Assembly (NCBI GenBank): GCA_035510855.1
Contig: DATKGG010000039.1
Span: 1 to 21,661 of the forward strand
DNA from: Palsa-459 sp035510855
GTDB lineage: Bacteria > Actinomycetota > Acidimicrobiia > Acidimicrobiales > RAAP-2
Reading direction: 5' to 3'
DNA: 21,661 nt
The notes beneath the pieces were generated by a model, which was not told the origin of the DNA, made no database searches, and was given only the letters and a program-made list of their open reading frames with translations. Position 1 is the stretch's first letter. Each line of letters begins with the position of its first letter. Position numbers and translations under genes: made by a program. Of the stretch, positions 1-7,952 are shown piece after piece.

Positions 1-1072
1 CCGCGTGCGCGACGACGAGCAATACGAAGGGGACCACGGCGATCGTCGAGCCCGCAAGCAGGACCGCCTTGCCGCCGAAGCGCACGGTGAGCGGACCCGA
101 AGCGGTCCCGAACCCGAACATCATCACGCTCATGGGCAAGAGGATCAGCCCGGAGTGCGTGATGCTGACGCCGAAGCCGTACCCAGAGCTGGGGGCGGCC
201 TGGAGGAACTCGGGGAGGAACGCGAACACGGCGTACATGCCGACGCCGAAGAGGAACGCGACGAGGTTGGCCGTCCACACCGCGGGGATGCGCATCATGT
301 GCATGTCGATCAGCGGGTGCGAGGACCTGGTCTCGACGAGCACCCAGGCGGTGGCGAGCACGACCGCGAGGGCGAGCAGCCCGAGGACGCGGGATGACCC
401 CCAGCCCCACGTCGGCGCCTCGCTGATCGGCACGAGCAACGCGACGAGCCAGCCTGAGAGCAACGCCGCAGCTCCCCAGCTCAGCCGTCCCGGTGCACGG
501 ACGGGCGAGGCCGGCACGACGACCTTCGCCACGATCGATGCCACCGCGAGGAGGATCATGGGGATCCAGAACAGCCAGTGGTAATCGAGCGTCCCGACGA
601 TCGGGCCGGCGAGCACGAGGCCGAGCCCTGCGCCAGCGGCGGCCAGCGCGGCGATGACGCCGATCGCGCCGGGCACCTTTTCCTTCGGGAACTCGTCGCG
701 GATGATGCCGAATGCGAGCGGGACGACGCCGCCTCCCACGCCCTGGATGACCCGGCCGACGAGCATCACGGGGATCGACGTGGCGAGCGCGGAGAGCAGC
801 GATCCGATCGTGAGGGCCACGAGCGCGACGACGAGCATGCGCTCCTTGCCCCGCTGGTCGCCGAGCCGACCGATGATCGGCGTGAAGATCGAGGCGGACA
901 GCAGGTACGCCGTCAGCACCCAGGTCACCGTGTTCTGCGAGGTGTGCAGGCCCGCCTGGATGGTCGGCAGCACGGGGATCACGAGTGACTGCAACAGCGC
1001 GTAGGCCGCCACCGCAGTCGCGAGGACCGCGAACGTCGCGCGGTAGTGGGTCCGCGTCGGCGCCTCGGTCAT
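1..1072 (-). CDS. MFS drug/metabolite transporter, 3' end cut by window edge
   Basis: This frame is open from the ATG at 1072 down to base 1, so at least 357 residues are present and the C-terminus lies outside the window. The protein is very hydrophobic with repeated membrane segments. It has a major facilitator motif A (GRLGDQRGKERML, near residues 72-84) in the first cytoplasmic loop and a motif-C-like LAGPIVG in the fifth segment. Motif C marks antiporter-type MFS proteins, so a proton-coupled exporter of the DHA2/EmrB-QacA type is likely. The start overlaps the stop of the preceding MFS gene by four bases (ATGA), which implies translational coupling. The substrate cannot be read from sequence. 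Its position in a chain behind thiD leaves open a link to thiamine precursors, but a drug or metabolite exporter is equally possible. Confidence 0.88.
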   Translation of the reverse strand, partial: MTEAPTRTHYRATFAVLATAVAAYALLQSLVIPVLPTIQAGLHTSQNTVTWVLTAYLLSASIFTPIIGRLGDQRGKERMLVVALVALTIGSLLSALATSIPVMLVGRVIQGVGGGVVPLAFGIIRDEFPKEKVPGAIGVIAALAAAGAGLGLVLAGPIVGTLDYHWLFWIPMILLAVASIVAKVVVPASPVRAPGRLSWGAAALLSGWLVALLVPISEAPTWGWGSSRVLGLLALAVVLATAWVLVETRSSHPLIDMHMMRIPAVWTANLVAFLFGVGMYAVFAFLPEFLQAAPSSGYGFGVSITHSGLILLPMSVMMFGFGTASGPLTVRFGGKAVLLAGSTIAVVPFVLLVVAHA

Positions 1073-2880
1073 GCCGGGCCTCCGGGTTCGCGATGCGCGG
1101 TCGAGCGCGCGAGCTCGTCGCTCGCGGCGCGGGACGAAGTGGATCGCGGCCGTGCCTCGCGTGGCGCGCTCGTCTGGCGCGCAGCGATCGGGTCGGCCGC
1201 CACCGCCGGCTCGGGGTGGTGGTACTTCGCGCCGCGCAGCCACGAGGCTGCCGCCGCGACCAGGCACGCGATGACAGCGAAGGTGAACGCCTCTTTCAGG
1301 CCCGAGCCGAAGGGGGTTGCGATGAGGCTCGGGAAGAACGACCGCCCGGTCAGGTACGCCACTCGGCTCGCCGGCAGGTTCGCGAGCGAGGGACCGAGCA
1401 AGGTGCGGATCGGGTTGTAGCCGAGGAACGCGGCGAAGAGGCTCGAGACCGGCGGCAGCGCCGCTGCCTTGTGCGCGGCGGCGGCAGGGACGCCCTGGGC
1501 CACCAGCCCCGAGTACAGCGCCCTGGGCAGCGTCGACTTCAGCCCGACGATGATGAGCGTGAAGAAGATGCCGATCGAGAGGACCTGGGCCGAGTTCTGG
1601 AACGTATTCAGCATCCCGGCTCCCGCTCCGCGCTGCTCGGCCGGGAGGCTGTTCATGACGCCGGCGAGGTTCGGCGCGGAGAACATCCCCATCGCGAGCC
1701 CCATGAGCAACAGCAAGAGGGCGAAGTCGACGTAGGAGAAGTTGACCGGGAGCACCGCAAGCAGCGCGAAGCTGGCGGCGGCGAGCACCATGCCGCCCGC
1801 GGCGAACGGCCGGGCGCCGTATCGGTCCGACAAGACGCCCGACACGGGACCCGCGATGAGGAAGCCTGCGGTCAGGGGCAGCATGTAGACGCCCGCCCAC
1901 AGCGGCGTCACGGCGAAGTCGTAGCCGTGCTGGGGCAGCCAGACCCCCTGCAGCCAGATGATGAGGATGAACATCAGCCCGCCGCGACCGACCGCGGCGA
2001 GGAAGGTGGCGACGTTGCCCGCCGAGAACGCCCGGATCTTGAAGAGCGCCAGGTTGAACATCGGCTGTGCGACACGGCGCTCGATGGCTACAAAGCAGAT
2101 GAGCAGCGCGACGCCGCCGATGAGCCCGGCGAGGACCTTGGGGTTCGTCCAGCCCATGGTGTCGCCGCCGTAGGGCTCGATGCCGTAGGTGATGGCCACG
2201 AGGATCGCCACGAGGCCCACCGCGAACGTGACGTTGCCCCACCAGTCGATCGTGGCCGCGCGCCGCGCGCCCCGGTCGTGCAGCTTCAGCCTCGCCCACA
2301 CGGTCCCGAAGATGCCGAACGGCACCGACACGAGGAAGACGAGGTGCCATTCGATGGGCGCGAGGACGCCGCCCAGCACGAGCCCGAGGAACGATCCCGC
2401 GATCGCCGCGACGCTGTTGATGCCCAGCGCGAGCCCGCGCTGGTTCGGCGGGAACGCGTCCGTGAGGATCGGGGACGAGTTCGCGAGGATGCACGCGCCG
2501 CCGACGCCCTGGCCCACCCGCATCAAGATGAGCCACAGCGCCCCCGCGGACCCGTCGAGCCACGTCACCGACAGGAAGATCGAGAACACGGAGAACACGG
2601 CGAAGCCGAGTGTGAACATCTTCACGCGGCCGTACATGTCGCCAATGCGGCCGAAGCTGACGAGCAAGACGGCGGTGCAGACCATGAAGCCCATCAGCAT
2701 CCACAGCAGGTAGCTCGTGTTGCCCGGCGTGAGCGGGTTGAGCCGGATGCCCCGGAAAATGTCGGGCAGCGCGATGAGGATGATCGACGAGTTGATCGTC
2801 GCCATCAGGATGCCCAGCGTCGTGTTCGACAGGGCGATCCACTTGTAGCGGTCGGGGTGACCGTCTGGCTGCGCAGTCAT
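1069..2880 (-). CDS. MFS transporter, DHA2 (EmrB/QacA-like) family
   Basis: A protein of about 603 residues, with many hydrophobic segments consistent with the 14-helix DHA2 layout. Motif A is visible as SFGRIGDMYGRVKMF after helix 2, and a motif-C-like glycine-rich stretch (GSFLGLVLGGVLAP) lies in helix 5. The acidic residue usual in helix 1 of many DHA2 exporters (LDxTIVN) is replaced here (ATINSSIILIALP), so the coupling or substrate site may differ from that of drug exporters. The last 50 or so residues form a hydrophilic Arg/Ala/Pro-rich tail. I chose the ATG at 2880. A GTG at 2895 in the same frame overlaps the thiD stop and would add five residues. Neither start has a strong ribosome binding site. 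It lies directly after thiD and overlaps the next MFS gene. Confidence 0.9.
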   Translation of the reverse strand: MTAQPDGHPDRYKWIALSNTTLGILMATINSSIILIALPDIFRGIRLNPLTPGNTSYLLWMLMGFMVCTAVLLVSFGRIGDMYGRVKMFTLGFAVFSVFSIFLSVTWLDGSAGALWLILMRVGQGVGGACILANSSPILTDAFPPNQRGLALGINSVAAIAGSFLGLVLGGVLAPIEWHLVFLVSVPFGIFGTVWARLKLHDRGARRAATIDWWGNVTFAVGLVAILVAITYGIEPYGGDTMGWTNPKVLAGLIGGVALLICFVAIERRVAQPMFNLALFKIRAFSAGNVATFLAAVGRGGLMFILIIWLQGVWLPQHGYDFAVTPLWAGVYMLPLTAGFLIAGPVSGVLSDRYGARPFAAGGMVLAAASFALLAVLPVNFSYVDFALLLLLMGLAMGMFSAPNLAGVMNSLPAEQRGAGAGMLNTFQNSAQVLSIGIFFTLIIVGLKSTLPRALYSGLVAQGVPAAAAHKAAALPPVSSLFAAFLGYNPIRTLLGPSLANLPASRVAYLTGRSFFPSLIATPFGSGLKEAFTFAVIACLVAAAASWLRGAKYHHPEPAVAADPIAARQTSAPREARPRSTSSRAASDELARSTAHREPGGPA

Positions 2881-2887
2881 CGTGGCG

Positions 2888-3739
2888 TCACACACCCCCG
2901 TCGGAGTCGGCGCGTGCCGCGCGCCCCCAGCCGAGGTGGTCGATAGGTCCGTGTCCGGCGCCGACGTGCCAGCCCGCCGCGCCCTTCAGCGCCTCGGCGA
3001 CGAACGACTTCGCGCGACGTACCGCGGCCACGCACTCAAGACCCTCGGCCAGCCCCACCGCAATCGCCGAGGCGAACGAGCAGCCCGTGCCGTGGTCATT
3101 GCGCGTCGCGATCCTGGGGCCCTCCAAGGTGACGACCCCATCACGGGTGACCACGACGTCGGGCGCGACGGCTTCGGTCGCGGAGCCCTCGAGCTGGTGG
3201 CCGCCCTTCACGACGACGCAGCTCGGTCCCATCGACAGGATCGACCGACCGGCGACCGCCATGGCCTCCACGGTCCGAAGCGCGGCGAGGTCGATGCCCA
3301 CGAGCACGGCGGTCTCGCGGAGGTTGGGTGTCACGACAATCGCGTGCGCGAACAGCTCGTCGCGGTAGGCGTCGACACCGCCCTCCTCCATGAGCAGGTG
3401 GCCCGTCGACGACACGAGCACGGGGTCGACGACGAGGTGCGCGAGACGCTCCTCCTCGGCGAGGCGTGCCACGGTCCGCACGGTGCCGGGCCGGGCGAGC
3501 ATGCCGGTCTTGGTGGAGGCGACGACGAGGTCGTCGGTCACCACTTCGACCTGGGCTCGCACCATCTCGGGCTCGACGGCGAGGACGGCGAAGACGCCCT
3601 GTGTGTTCTGCGCGGTGACGGCCGTGAGCGCGACAGCGCCGTGGACGCCGAGGGCGGCGAACGTGCGCAGGTCGGCCTCGATCCCGGCGCCGCCGCTCGA
3701 GTCCGACCCCGCGATTGTGAGCACGACGAGTGGAACCAC
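2888..3739 (-). CDS. thiD: Hydroxymethylpyrimidine/phosphomethylpyrimidine kinase
   Basis: ThiD phosphorylates 4-amino-5-hydroxymethyl-2-methylpyrimidine (HMP) and then HMP-phosphate, giving the pyrimidine half of thiamine. The family hallmarks are all present: the N-terminal TIAGSDSSGGAGIEAD substrate loop, TAVTAQNTQGVF, KTGML, the DPVLVSSTGHLL region, VVTPNLRE, VVKGGH, and the C-terminal NDHGTGCSFASAIA anion-hole motif with its catalytic Asp. Its length of about 283 residues is slightly above the usual 265. Two adjacent GTG codons could start it. I prefer 3739 because a TACAGT hexamer sits six bases upstream, the same spacing seen at other leaderless genes in this window. The reading frame continues upstream through an antisense stretch of thiG, which is not coding. 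It is divergent from thiG and followed directly by two MFS genes. Confidence 0.95.
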   Translation of the reverse strand: MVPLVVLTIAGSDSSGGAGIEADLRTFAALGVHGAVALTAVTAQNTQGVFAVLAVEPEMVRAQVEVVTDDLVVASTKTGMLARPGTVRTVARLAEEERLAHLVVDPVLVSSTGHLLMEEGGVDAYRDELFAHAIVVTPNLRETAVLVGIDLAALRTVEAMAVAGRSILSMGPSCVVVKGGHQLEGSATEAVAPDVVVTRDGVVTLEGPRIATRNDHGTGCSFASAIAVGLAEGLECVAAVRRAKSFVAEALKGAAGWHVGAGHGPIDHLGWGRAARADSDGGV

Positions 3740-3751
3740 CACGCGACTGTA
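3740..3751 (-). promoter_or_regulatory. Putative leaderless -10 element for thiD
   Basis: On the minus strand a TACAGT hexamer (bases 3751-3746) is followed by six bases and the GTG at 3739. This TANNNT-N6-GTG layout is typical of actinobacterial leaderless transcripts and recurs in this window. No clear -35 box is visible. The assignment is inference from pattern only. Confidence 0.45.
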
Positions 3752-3777
3752 CCGATAGTAACCGGCCACGCCCTCGG

Positions 3778-3790
3778 TACGATGTGCTGA
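3778..3790 (+). promoter_or_regulatory. Putative leaderless -10 element for thiG
   Basis: TACGAT at 3778-3783 lies seven bases before the GTG start of thiG at 3791, and no Shine-Dalgarno sequence precedes that GTG. The 51-base thiD-thiG gap leaves no room for a TPP riboswitch. Confidence 0.5.
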
Positions 3791-4570
3791 GTGCAGGACC
3801 ACCTCGTCGTCGATGGCGTGGAGCTGCGGAGCCGCCTCGTGATGGGGACGGGCGCGATGGCGTCGCTGCACTTGCTGCGCGGCGCGCTCGTCGCGTCGGG
3901 CTGCGACGTTGCGACCGTGGCACTCCGACGCGTGGACCCGTCGACCGATGGCTCGGTGTACTCGCTGCTTGAAGAGCTGCAGATCCGGGTGCTGCCCAAC
4001 ACCGCGGGGTGCGCGACCGCCCACGAGGCCGTCGCGCTCGCACGGCTCGCACGAGAGGCCTTCCAGACGAACTGGGTGAAGCTCGAGGTCATCGGTGACG
4101 ACCGGACCCTCTTGCCCGACGCGATCGAGACGGTCCGCGCCGCGACGACCCTCGTCGAGGAGGGATTCTCGGTCTGGGCCTACGCGCCCGACGACCCGAT
4201 CGCGTGCCGCCGGCTCGCGCAGGCCGGCTGCGCGGCCGTCATGCCGCTCGGCTCGCCGATCGGTTCGGGCCTCGGGATCCGCAATCCCCACGCGATCGCG
4301 ATGATCGCCGAGAGCCTCGAGGTGCCCGTGCTGCTCGACGCGGGCATCGGGACCGCCTCGGACGCCGCGCTCGCGATGGAGCTCGGCTGTGACGGCGTGC
4401 TGTGCGCCTCGGGGATCAATCGGGCGCTCGACCCACCGGCGATGGCCCGGGCGGTCGCGCTCGCCGTCGAGGCTGGTCGCCTGGCACGCGACGCAGGCCG
4501 GATCCCCCTGCGCAGCTGGGGGGAGGCCTCAAGTCCCGTGCTCGGGCTTCCCGACCTCGCCGAGCCCTGA
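3791..4570 (+). CDS. thiG: Thiazole synthase
   Basis: ThiG condenses 1-deoxy-D-xylulose 5-phosphate, dehydroglycine and the sulfur carried on ThiS-thiocarboxylate into the thiazole phosphate of thiamine. The 259-residue length matches the family. Lys97, in NWVKLEVIGD, is the residue that forms the imine with the sugar phosphate (Lys96 in the Bacillus enzyme). Other hallmarks are LPNTAGC, EGFSVWAYAPDDP, AAVMPLGSPIGSGLGI and the phosphate-binding DAGIGTASDAA, followed by a Gly/Cys-rich GCDGVLCASGIN segment. The GTG start is supported by family alignment and by a TACGAT hexamer seven bases upstream. ThiS, ThiF and ThiO/ThiH are not in the window, so the sulfur carrier and glycine-oxidising partner must lie elsewhere. 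It is divergent from thiD. Confidence 0.96.
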   Translation: MQDHLVVDGVELRSRLVMGTGAMASLHLLRGALVASGCDVATVALRRVDPSTDGSVYSLLEELQIRVLPNTAGCATAHEAVALARLAREAFQTNWVKLEVIGDDRTLLPDAIETVRAATTLVEEGFSVWAYAPDDPIACRRLAQAGCAAVMPLGSPIGSGLGIRNPHAIAMIAESLEVPVLLDAGIGTASDAALAMELGCDGVLCASGINRALDPPAMARAVALAVEAGRLARDAGRIPLRSWGEASSPVLGLPDLAEP

Positions 4571-4585
4571 GCGCCGGAAGTTCGA

Positions 4586-4601
4586 ACTACATCGATGTCG
4601 T
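4586..4601. repeat. 16-bp near-palindrome upstream of merR (candidate operator)
   Basis: The bases ACTACATCGATGTCGT form a dyad with seven of eight pairs matched and a perfect ten-base core (ACATCGATGT, 4589-4598). It lies just upstream of the TAGAGT hexamer for the MerR-type gene, at the -35 and spacer position where MerR proteins normally bind. Autoregulation is an inference. Confidence 0.35.
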
Positions 4602-4609
4602 CTCGACGG

Positions 4610-4621
4610 TAGAGTGGTCCC
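4610..4621 (+). promoter_or_regulatory. Putative -10 element of the merR gene
   Basis: TAGAGT at 4610-4615 is followed by six bases and then GTG at 4622. Transcription would begin at or next to that GTG, giving either a leaderless mRNA or a 15-base leader containing GGGAGGAA ahead of the ATG at 4637. Confidence 0.45.
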
Positions 4622-5110
4622 GTGTCGGGAGGAACCATGACAGCGACGTCGACCGTGCAGAGCTACAGCGGACCCCAGGTGTGCCGGCTGGTGGGGATCA
4701 CCTATCGCCAGCTCGACTACTGGGCGAGGACCGGGTTGCTCGTGCCGTCACTCGCGTCGGCGACCGGCTCGGGCTCGAAGCGCCGGTACGACTACACCGA
4801 CGTGCTCGAGGTCAAGGTGATCAAGTCGCTCCTCGACTCGGGCGTGTCCTTGCAGCGTGCTCGGCGCGCCGTCGACTGCCTTCGCGATGGTCTCGGCCAG
4901 GACCTGGCGTCGACGAGCCTCGTACTCACGCCCACGGGCTCGGTGCTCGCTCGATCGAACGGCGAGATCGTGGACCTGCTCCAGGGCGGCCAGGGCGTCT
5001 TCAACATCGTCCCGCTGGCGGGCGTCATCGACGACCTGCGGGCGGACATCGTTGCGCTGGGCGACGGTCACGCGGACCAGCCTGCTGCCAGGCATCCCGC
5101 CACCGCGTGA
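4622..5110 (+). CDS. MerR-family transcriptional regulator linked to glycine cleavage genes
   Basis: A 162-residue protein (157 if the ATG at 4637 is used). Its N-terminal half is a MerR winged helix-turn-helix: SGPQVCRLVGITYRQLDYWARTGLL, then a wing with GSGSKRRYDYTDVLEVKVIKSLL and the dimer-helix start GVSLQRARRAV. The C-terminal part carries EIVDLLQGGQGVFNI, which I recall from the mycobacterial protein Rv1830, also encoded next to glycine cleavage genes. It has no cluster of cysteines or other obvious metal site. Two starts compete: GTG 4622, six bases after TAGAGT, and ATG 4637, preceded by GGGAGGAA with a four-base gap. It probably controls its own operon and possibly the gcv genes. The regulatory target is inference. 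Confidence 0.9.
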   Translation: MSGGTMTATSTVQSYSGPQVCRLVGITYRQLDYWARTGLLVPSLASATGSGSKRRYDYTDVLEVKVIKSLLDSGVSLQRARRAVDCLRDGLGQDLASTSLVLTPTGSVLARSNGEIVDLLQGGQGVFNIVPLAGVIDDLRADIVALGDGHADQPAARHPATA

Positions 5111-5505
5111 CCGACGAGCTCGCCACGCCCCCCAAGGGGTCACCGCACCCAAGCGGGTTCCGTGCAGCGCGAGTTGCCTTCGCACACCCCTCGGAGCGGT
5201 ACTTCGCGACCCTGCTCGACCTCTATGGGGTCACCTGGCAGTACGAGCCCTTCGAGTTCCCGCTCGCCTGGGACGAGGCGGGCCGCCCGACCAAGGCGTT
5301 CCGGCCGGACTTCTACCTCCCCGAGCACTCCATGCTGGTCGAGCTCACCGTCGCCGACCAGCGGCTCGTCACCCGCAAGAACGCGAAGGTTCGCAGGATG
5401 CGCGAGCTGTACCCAGAGCTTCGGCTCGCCATCGTGTACCAGCGGGACCTCGCAACGCTCCTCGAGCGCCACGGGCTCGAAGGACTGCTCACGACCGCGG
5501 CATAG
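5107..5505 (+). CDS. Small PD-(D/E)XK-nuclease-like protein, function unknown
   Basis: A protein of 132 residues that starts at a GTG overlapping the merR stop (GTGA), so it is translationally coupled to the regulator. The layout resembles a PD-(D/E)XK nuclease core: HPSERYFATLL with Glu30 in the first helix, a strand pair, RPDFYLPEH with Asp68, then LVELT with Glu79, and a basic helix TRKNAKVRRMRELYP. The usual ExK lysine is Thr81 here, so Lys91 or Lys94 would have to substitute, or the fold is inactive and binds nucleic acid or nucleotide. From memory, a similar domain occurs fused to hypoxanthine phosphoribosyltransferase in some actinobacteria. I cannot confirm this here. It is not a recognised part of the glycine cleavage system despite the tight linkage. 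Confidence 0.8.
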   Translation: MTDELATPPKGSPHPSGFRAARVAFAHPSERYFATLLDLYGVTWQYEPFEFPLAWDEAGRPTKAFRPDFYLPEHSMLVELTVADQRLVTRKNAKVRRMRELYPELRLAIVYQRDLATLLERHGLEGLLTTAA

Positions 5506-5514
5506 TCTGCCGTC
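5503..5514 (+). promoter_or_regulatory. Putative leaderless -10 element for gcvT
   Basis: TAGTCT at 5503-5508 contains the stop codon of the preceding gene and lies six bases before the GTG of gcvT. No Shine-Dalgarno sequence precedes that GTG. It could be an internal promoter for the gcv genes or a chance match. Confidence 0.35.
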
Positions 5515-6582
5515 GTGCACTCGACCACGTTGCGTCGCACCGCCCTCTTCGACGCGCACGTCGCGCTGGGCGCGAAGATGGTCGAGTTCGGCGGCTTCGA
5601 GATGCCGCTCTCGTACCCGTCGGGGACCGTTTCGGAGCACCTGAGCTGCCGCGGCGACGCCGTCGTCTTCGACGTCAGCCACCTCGGCACCGTCCGGGTC
5701 TCGGGCACAGAGGCGCGGGTCACGCTGGATCTCTCGCTGTGCAACGACCTGATGAAGATCGCGCCGGGCAGGGCGCAGTACACCCAGCTCTTGAATGACG
5801 ACGGCGGGGTCTTGGACGACATCATCGTCTGGTGGGTGTCCACCAACGTCTTCGACGTCATGCCGAACGCATCCAACACCGAGCGCGTGGTGGCCGCAGT
5901 CGGGGGCGAGGACGTGACTGCCGGACGCACGGTGCTCGCGGTGCAGGGTCCGAACGCGCGGCGTCGACTGCTCGAGATCGCGCCGGACGCCGCGGGGATC
6001 GGGCGTTTTCGTGTCGCGCCAGCGAGTGTCGCGGGGCGCGATGCCGTCGTGGCGGGGACGGGCTACACGGGTGAGGACGGCATCGAGATCGCGGTCGACA
6101 ACGCCGATGCCGAGCACGTCCTCGCGGCGATCCTCGACGCCGGCGTGCTGCCCGCGGGACTCGGTGCCCGTGACACCCTGCGCCTCGAGGCGGGCCTTCC
6201 GCTGCACGGTCACGAGCTGAGCGAGACGATCACGCCTCTCGAGGCCGGACTCGGCTGGGTCGTCGGTTGGGACAAGGCGCAGTTCCGTGGCAAGGACGCG
6301 CTCGTCGCGCAGCGTGCCTCAGGCCCATCGAGGATCCTGCGGGGCTTCGCCACGTCGACACGCCAGCCGCCGCGTGACGGCGCCGAGGTTCTACTCGACG
6401 GGGCGACCGCGGGGGTCGTCACCTCGGGCAACTTCTCGCCGGTGCTCGGTCACGGGATCGCACTCGGACTTGTGAGCACCTCGCCACCCCTCGACGTTGG
6501 ACAGCGCGTGCAGCTCAACGTTCGCGACCGGCGACTCGATGCCGCGTGTGTGGCGGTGCCCTTTGTGAAAAAGCAGGCGTAG
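5515..6582 (+). CDS. gcvT: Glycine cleavage system T protein (aminomethyltransferase)
   Basis: GcvT transfers the one-carbon unit from the aminomethyl group on H-protein lipoate to tetrahydrofolate and releases ammonia. The 355-residue length is typical. The N-terminus (LFDAHVALGAKMVEFGGFEMP) and VFDVSHLGTVRVSG are family hallmarks. Asp101 in GGVLDDIIV matches the catalytic aspartate of the Escherichia coli enzyme. Further matches are TGYTGEDGIEI, LGARDTLRLEAGLPLHGHEL and the C-terminal GVVTSGNFSPVLGHGIALG barrel segment. The start is a GTG nine bases after the previous stop. The stop (TAG) shares its last base with the GTG of gcvPA. Confidence 0.96.
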   Translation: MHSTTLRRTALFDAHVALGAKMVEFGGFEMPLSYPSGTVSEHLSCRGDAVVFDVSHLGTVRVSGTEARVTLDLSLCNDLMKIAPGRAQYTQLLNDDGGVLDDIIVWWVSTNVFDVMPNASNTERVVAAVGGEDVTAGRTVLAVQGPNARRRLLEIAPDAAGIGRFRVAPASVAGRDAVVAGTGYTGEDGIEIAVDNADAEHVLAAILDAGVLPAGLGARDTLRLEAGLPLHGHELSETITPLEAGLGWVVGWDKAQFRGKDALVAQRASGPSRILRGFATSTRQPPRDGAEVLLDGATAGVVTSGNFSPVLGHGIALGLVSTSPPLDVGQRVQLNVRDRRLDAACVAVPFVKKQA

Positions 6583-7952
6583 TGGCCGACTACCTGCCTC
6601 ACACCGACGCCGAGGTCGAAGCGATGCTCGAGTTCCTCGGCCTGAGCGGGCTCGACGAGCTCTTCGAGGTGGTCCCCGCGGCACTCCGCCTCGCCGGAGG
6701 ACTCGACCTCGACGAGGGACTGACCGAGCCCGACGTCGCCGCGGAGTTCGAGTCCTTCGCCGCTCGGAACCGACCGGTGGGCCGGGACCTCGTCTGTTTC
6801 GCCGGAGCTGGCGCGTATGACCACGAGGTGCCCGCGGTCGTCCGTGCGCTCGCAACTCGCTCGGAGTTCGTGACGGCCTACACCCCGTATCAGGCCGAGG
6901 TCGCCCAGGGCGTGCTGCAGGCGATCTTCGAGTTCCAGACCATGGTCGCGCGGTTGGCCGGGCTCCCCGTCGCGAACGCCTCGCTGTACGACGGCGCGTC
7001 GTCGCTCGTCGAGGCGATCAACCTGTGCGTCGGGGCGACCGGTCGTCAACGAGTGCTGCTGTCTGCGGGCGTGCATCCCCACTGGCGCGCGGTGGCACAG
7101 ACCCTTGCGAGCGGCACCGGCCACGAGCTCGAGGTCGTCCCGCTCATCGACGGTGCCACTCAATGGCTGCGGGCTCCTCGCGGTGAGCCCGTGGGCGTCG
7201 TCGTCGTCGCCCAGCCGAACTGGCTCGGGTGCCTCGAGGACCTCGCCGCGGCGAGGGCACACGCCGACACCCTCGGCGCGCTGCTCGTCGTGGCCGCCGA
7301 CCCGATCGCCGGAGGGGTGCTCCGTGCCCCGGGCGAGCTCGGCGCCGACGTCGTGGTCGGCGAGGGCCAGTCGCTCGGCACCAAGCTGAGCTTCGGCGGC
7401 CCGTATCTCGGGCTCTTCGCGTGCAGCCGCGACCAGGTCCGTCGCCTCCCGGGCAGGCTCGTCGGCGAGACGGTCGACGTCGCGGGCACGCGGGCCTACG
7501 TGACGACGCTCCGCGCACGCGAGCAGGACATCCGCCGCGAGAAGGCGACGTCCAACGTGTGCACGAACCAGACGCTGATGGCCGTGACCGCGGCGATCCA
7601 GCTGAGCTGGCTCGGTCCGAACGGCCTCGCCGAGGTCGCGACGAGGTGCGCGCAGGGCGCGCACTACCTCGCCGAGCAGCTCGCGGCTCTGCACTCGATC
7701 GCGCCGGTCACCTCGGCGCCCTACCTCCGCGAGTTCGCCGTCGAGACGACGGCTCCTGCCGAGACCGTGCTCGCACGGCTCGCCGACGAGGGCTTCTTGG
7801 GGGGCGTCGCGGCATCGGCGCTCGCACCGGGCGACGACGGCTCGCTCGCACCGGGCGCCTCGGGCCACACGATCGTCGTCGCTGTCACCGAGCGACGCAC
7901 GAGAGCGGAGATCGACGCGTTCGCCACCGCGTTCGGGAAGGCCGCGAGATGA
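6582..7952 (+). CDS. gcvPA: Glycine dehydrogenase (decarboxylating) subunit 1
   Basis: This is the N-terminal half of the P-protein in its two-chain form, about 456 residues as expected. It begins YLPHTDAEVEAMLEFLGL, which is typical, and has FAGAGAYDHEVPAVV, TAYTPYQAEVAQGVLQAIFEFQTM, NASLYDGASSLVEA and REQDIRREKATSNVCTNQTLMA. The subunit has a PLP-enzyme fold but carries no cofactor lysine; that residue is in the partner chain. The GTG start shares one base with the gcvT stop, so translation is coupled. The stop overlaps the next start by four bases (ATGA). Confidence 0.95.
   Translation: MADYLPHTDAEVEAMLEFLGLSGLDELFEVVPAALRLAGGLDLDEGLTEPDVAAEFESFAARNRPVGRDLVCFAGAGAYDHEVPAVVRALATRSEFVTAYTPYQAEVAQGVLQAIFEFQTMVARLAGLPVANASLYDGASSLVEAINLCVGATGRQRVLLSAGVHPHWRAVAQTLASGTGHELEVVPLIDGATQWLRAPRGEPVGVVVVAQPNWLGCLEDLAAARAHADTLGALLVVAADPIAGGVLRAPGELGADVVVGEGQSLGTKLSFGGPYLGLFACSRDQVRRLPGRLVGETVDVAGTRAYVTTLRAREQDIRREKATSNVCTNQTLMAVTAAIQLSWLGPNGLAEVATRCAQGAHYLAEQLAALHSIAPVTSAPYLREFAVETTAPAETVLARLADEGFLGGVAASALAPGDDGSLAPGASGHTIVVAVTERRTRAEIDAFATAFGKAAR

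Noticed and set aside
985..2946. Long plus-strand open frame opposite the MFS gene
   Set aside because: Composition is Arg/Glu/His-rich low-complexity typical of the antisense of GC-rich genes; the opposite strand encodes a clear transporter.
3740..3790. TPP riboswitch upstream of thiD or thiG
   Set aside because: The gap is only 51 bases, both starts look leaderless, and no thi-box motifs are visible.
5480..5514. Glycine riboswitch before gcvT
   Set aside because: Only nine bases separate the previous stop from the gcvT start, so there is no space for an aptamer.
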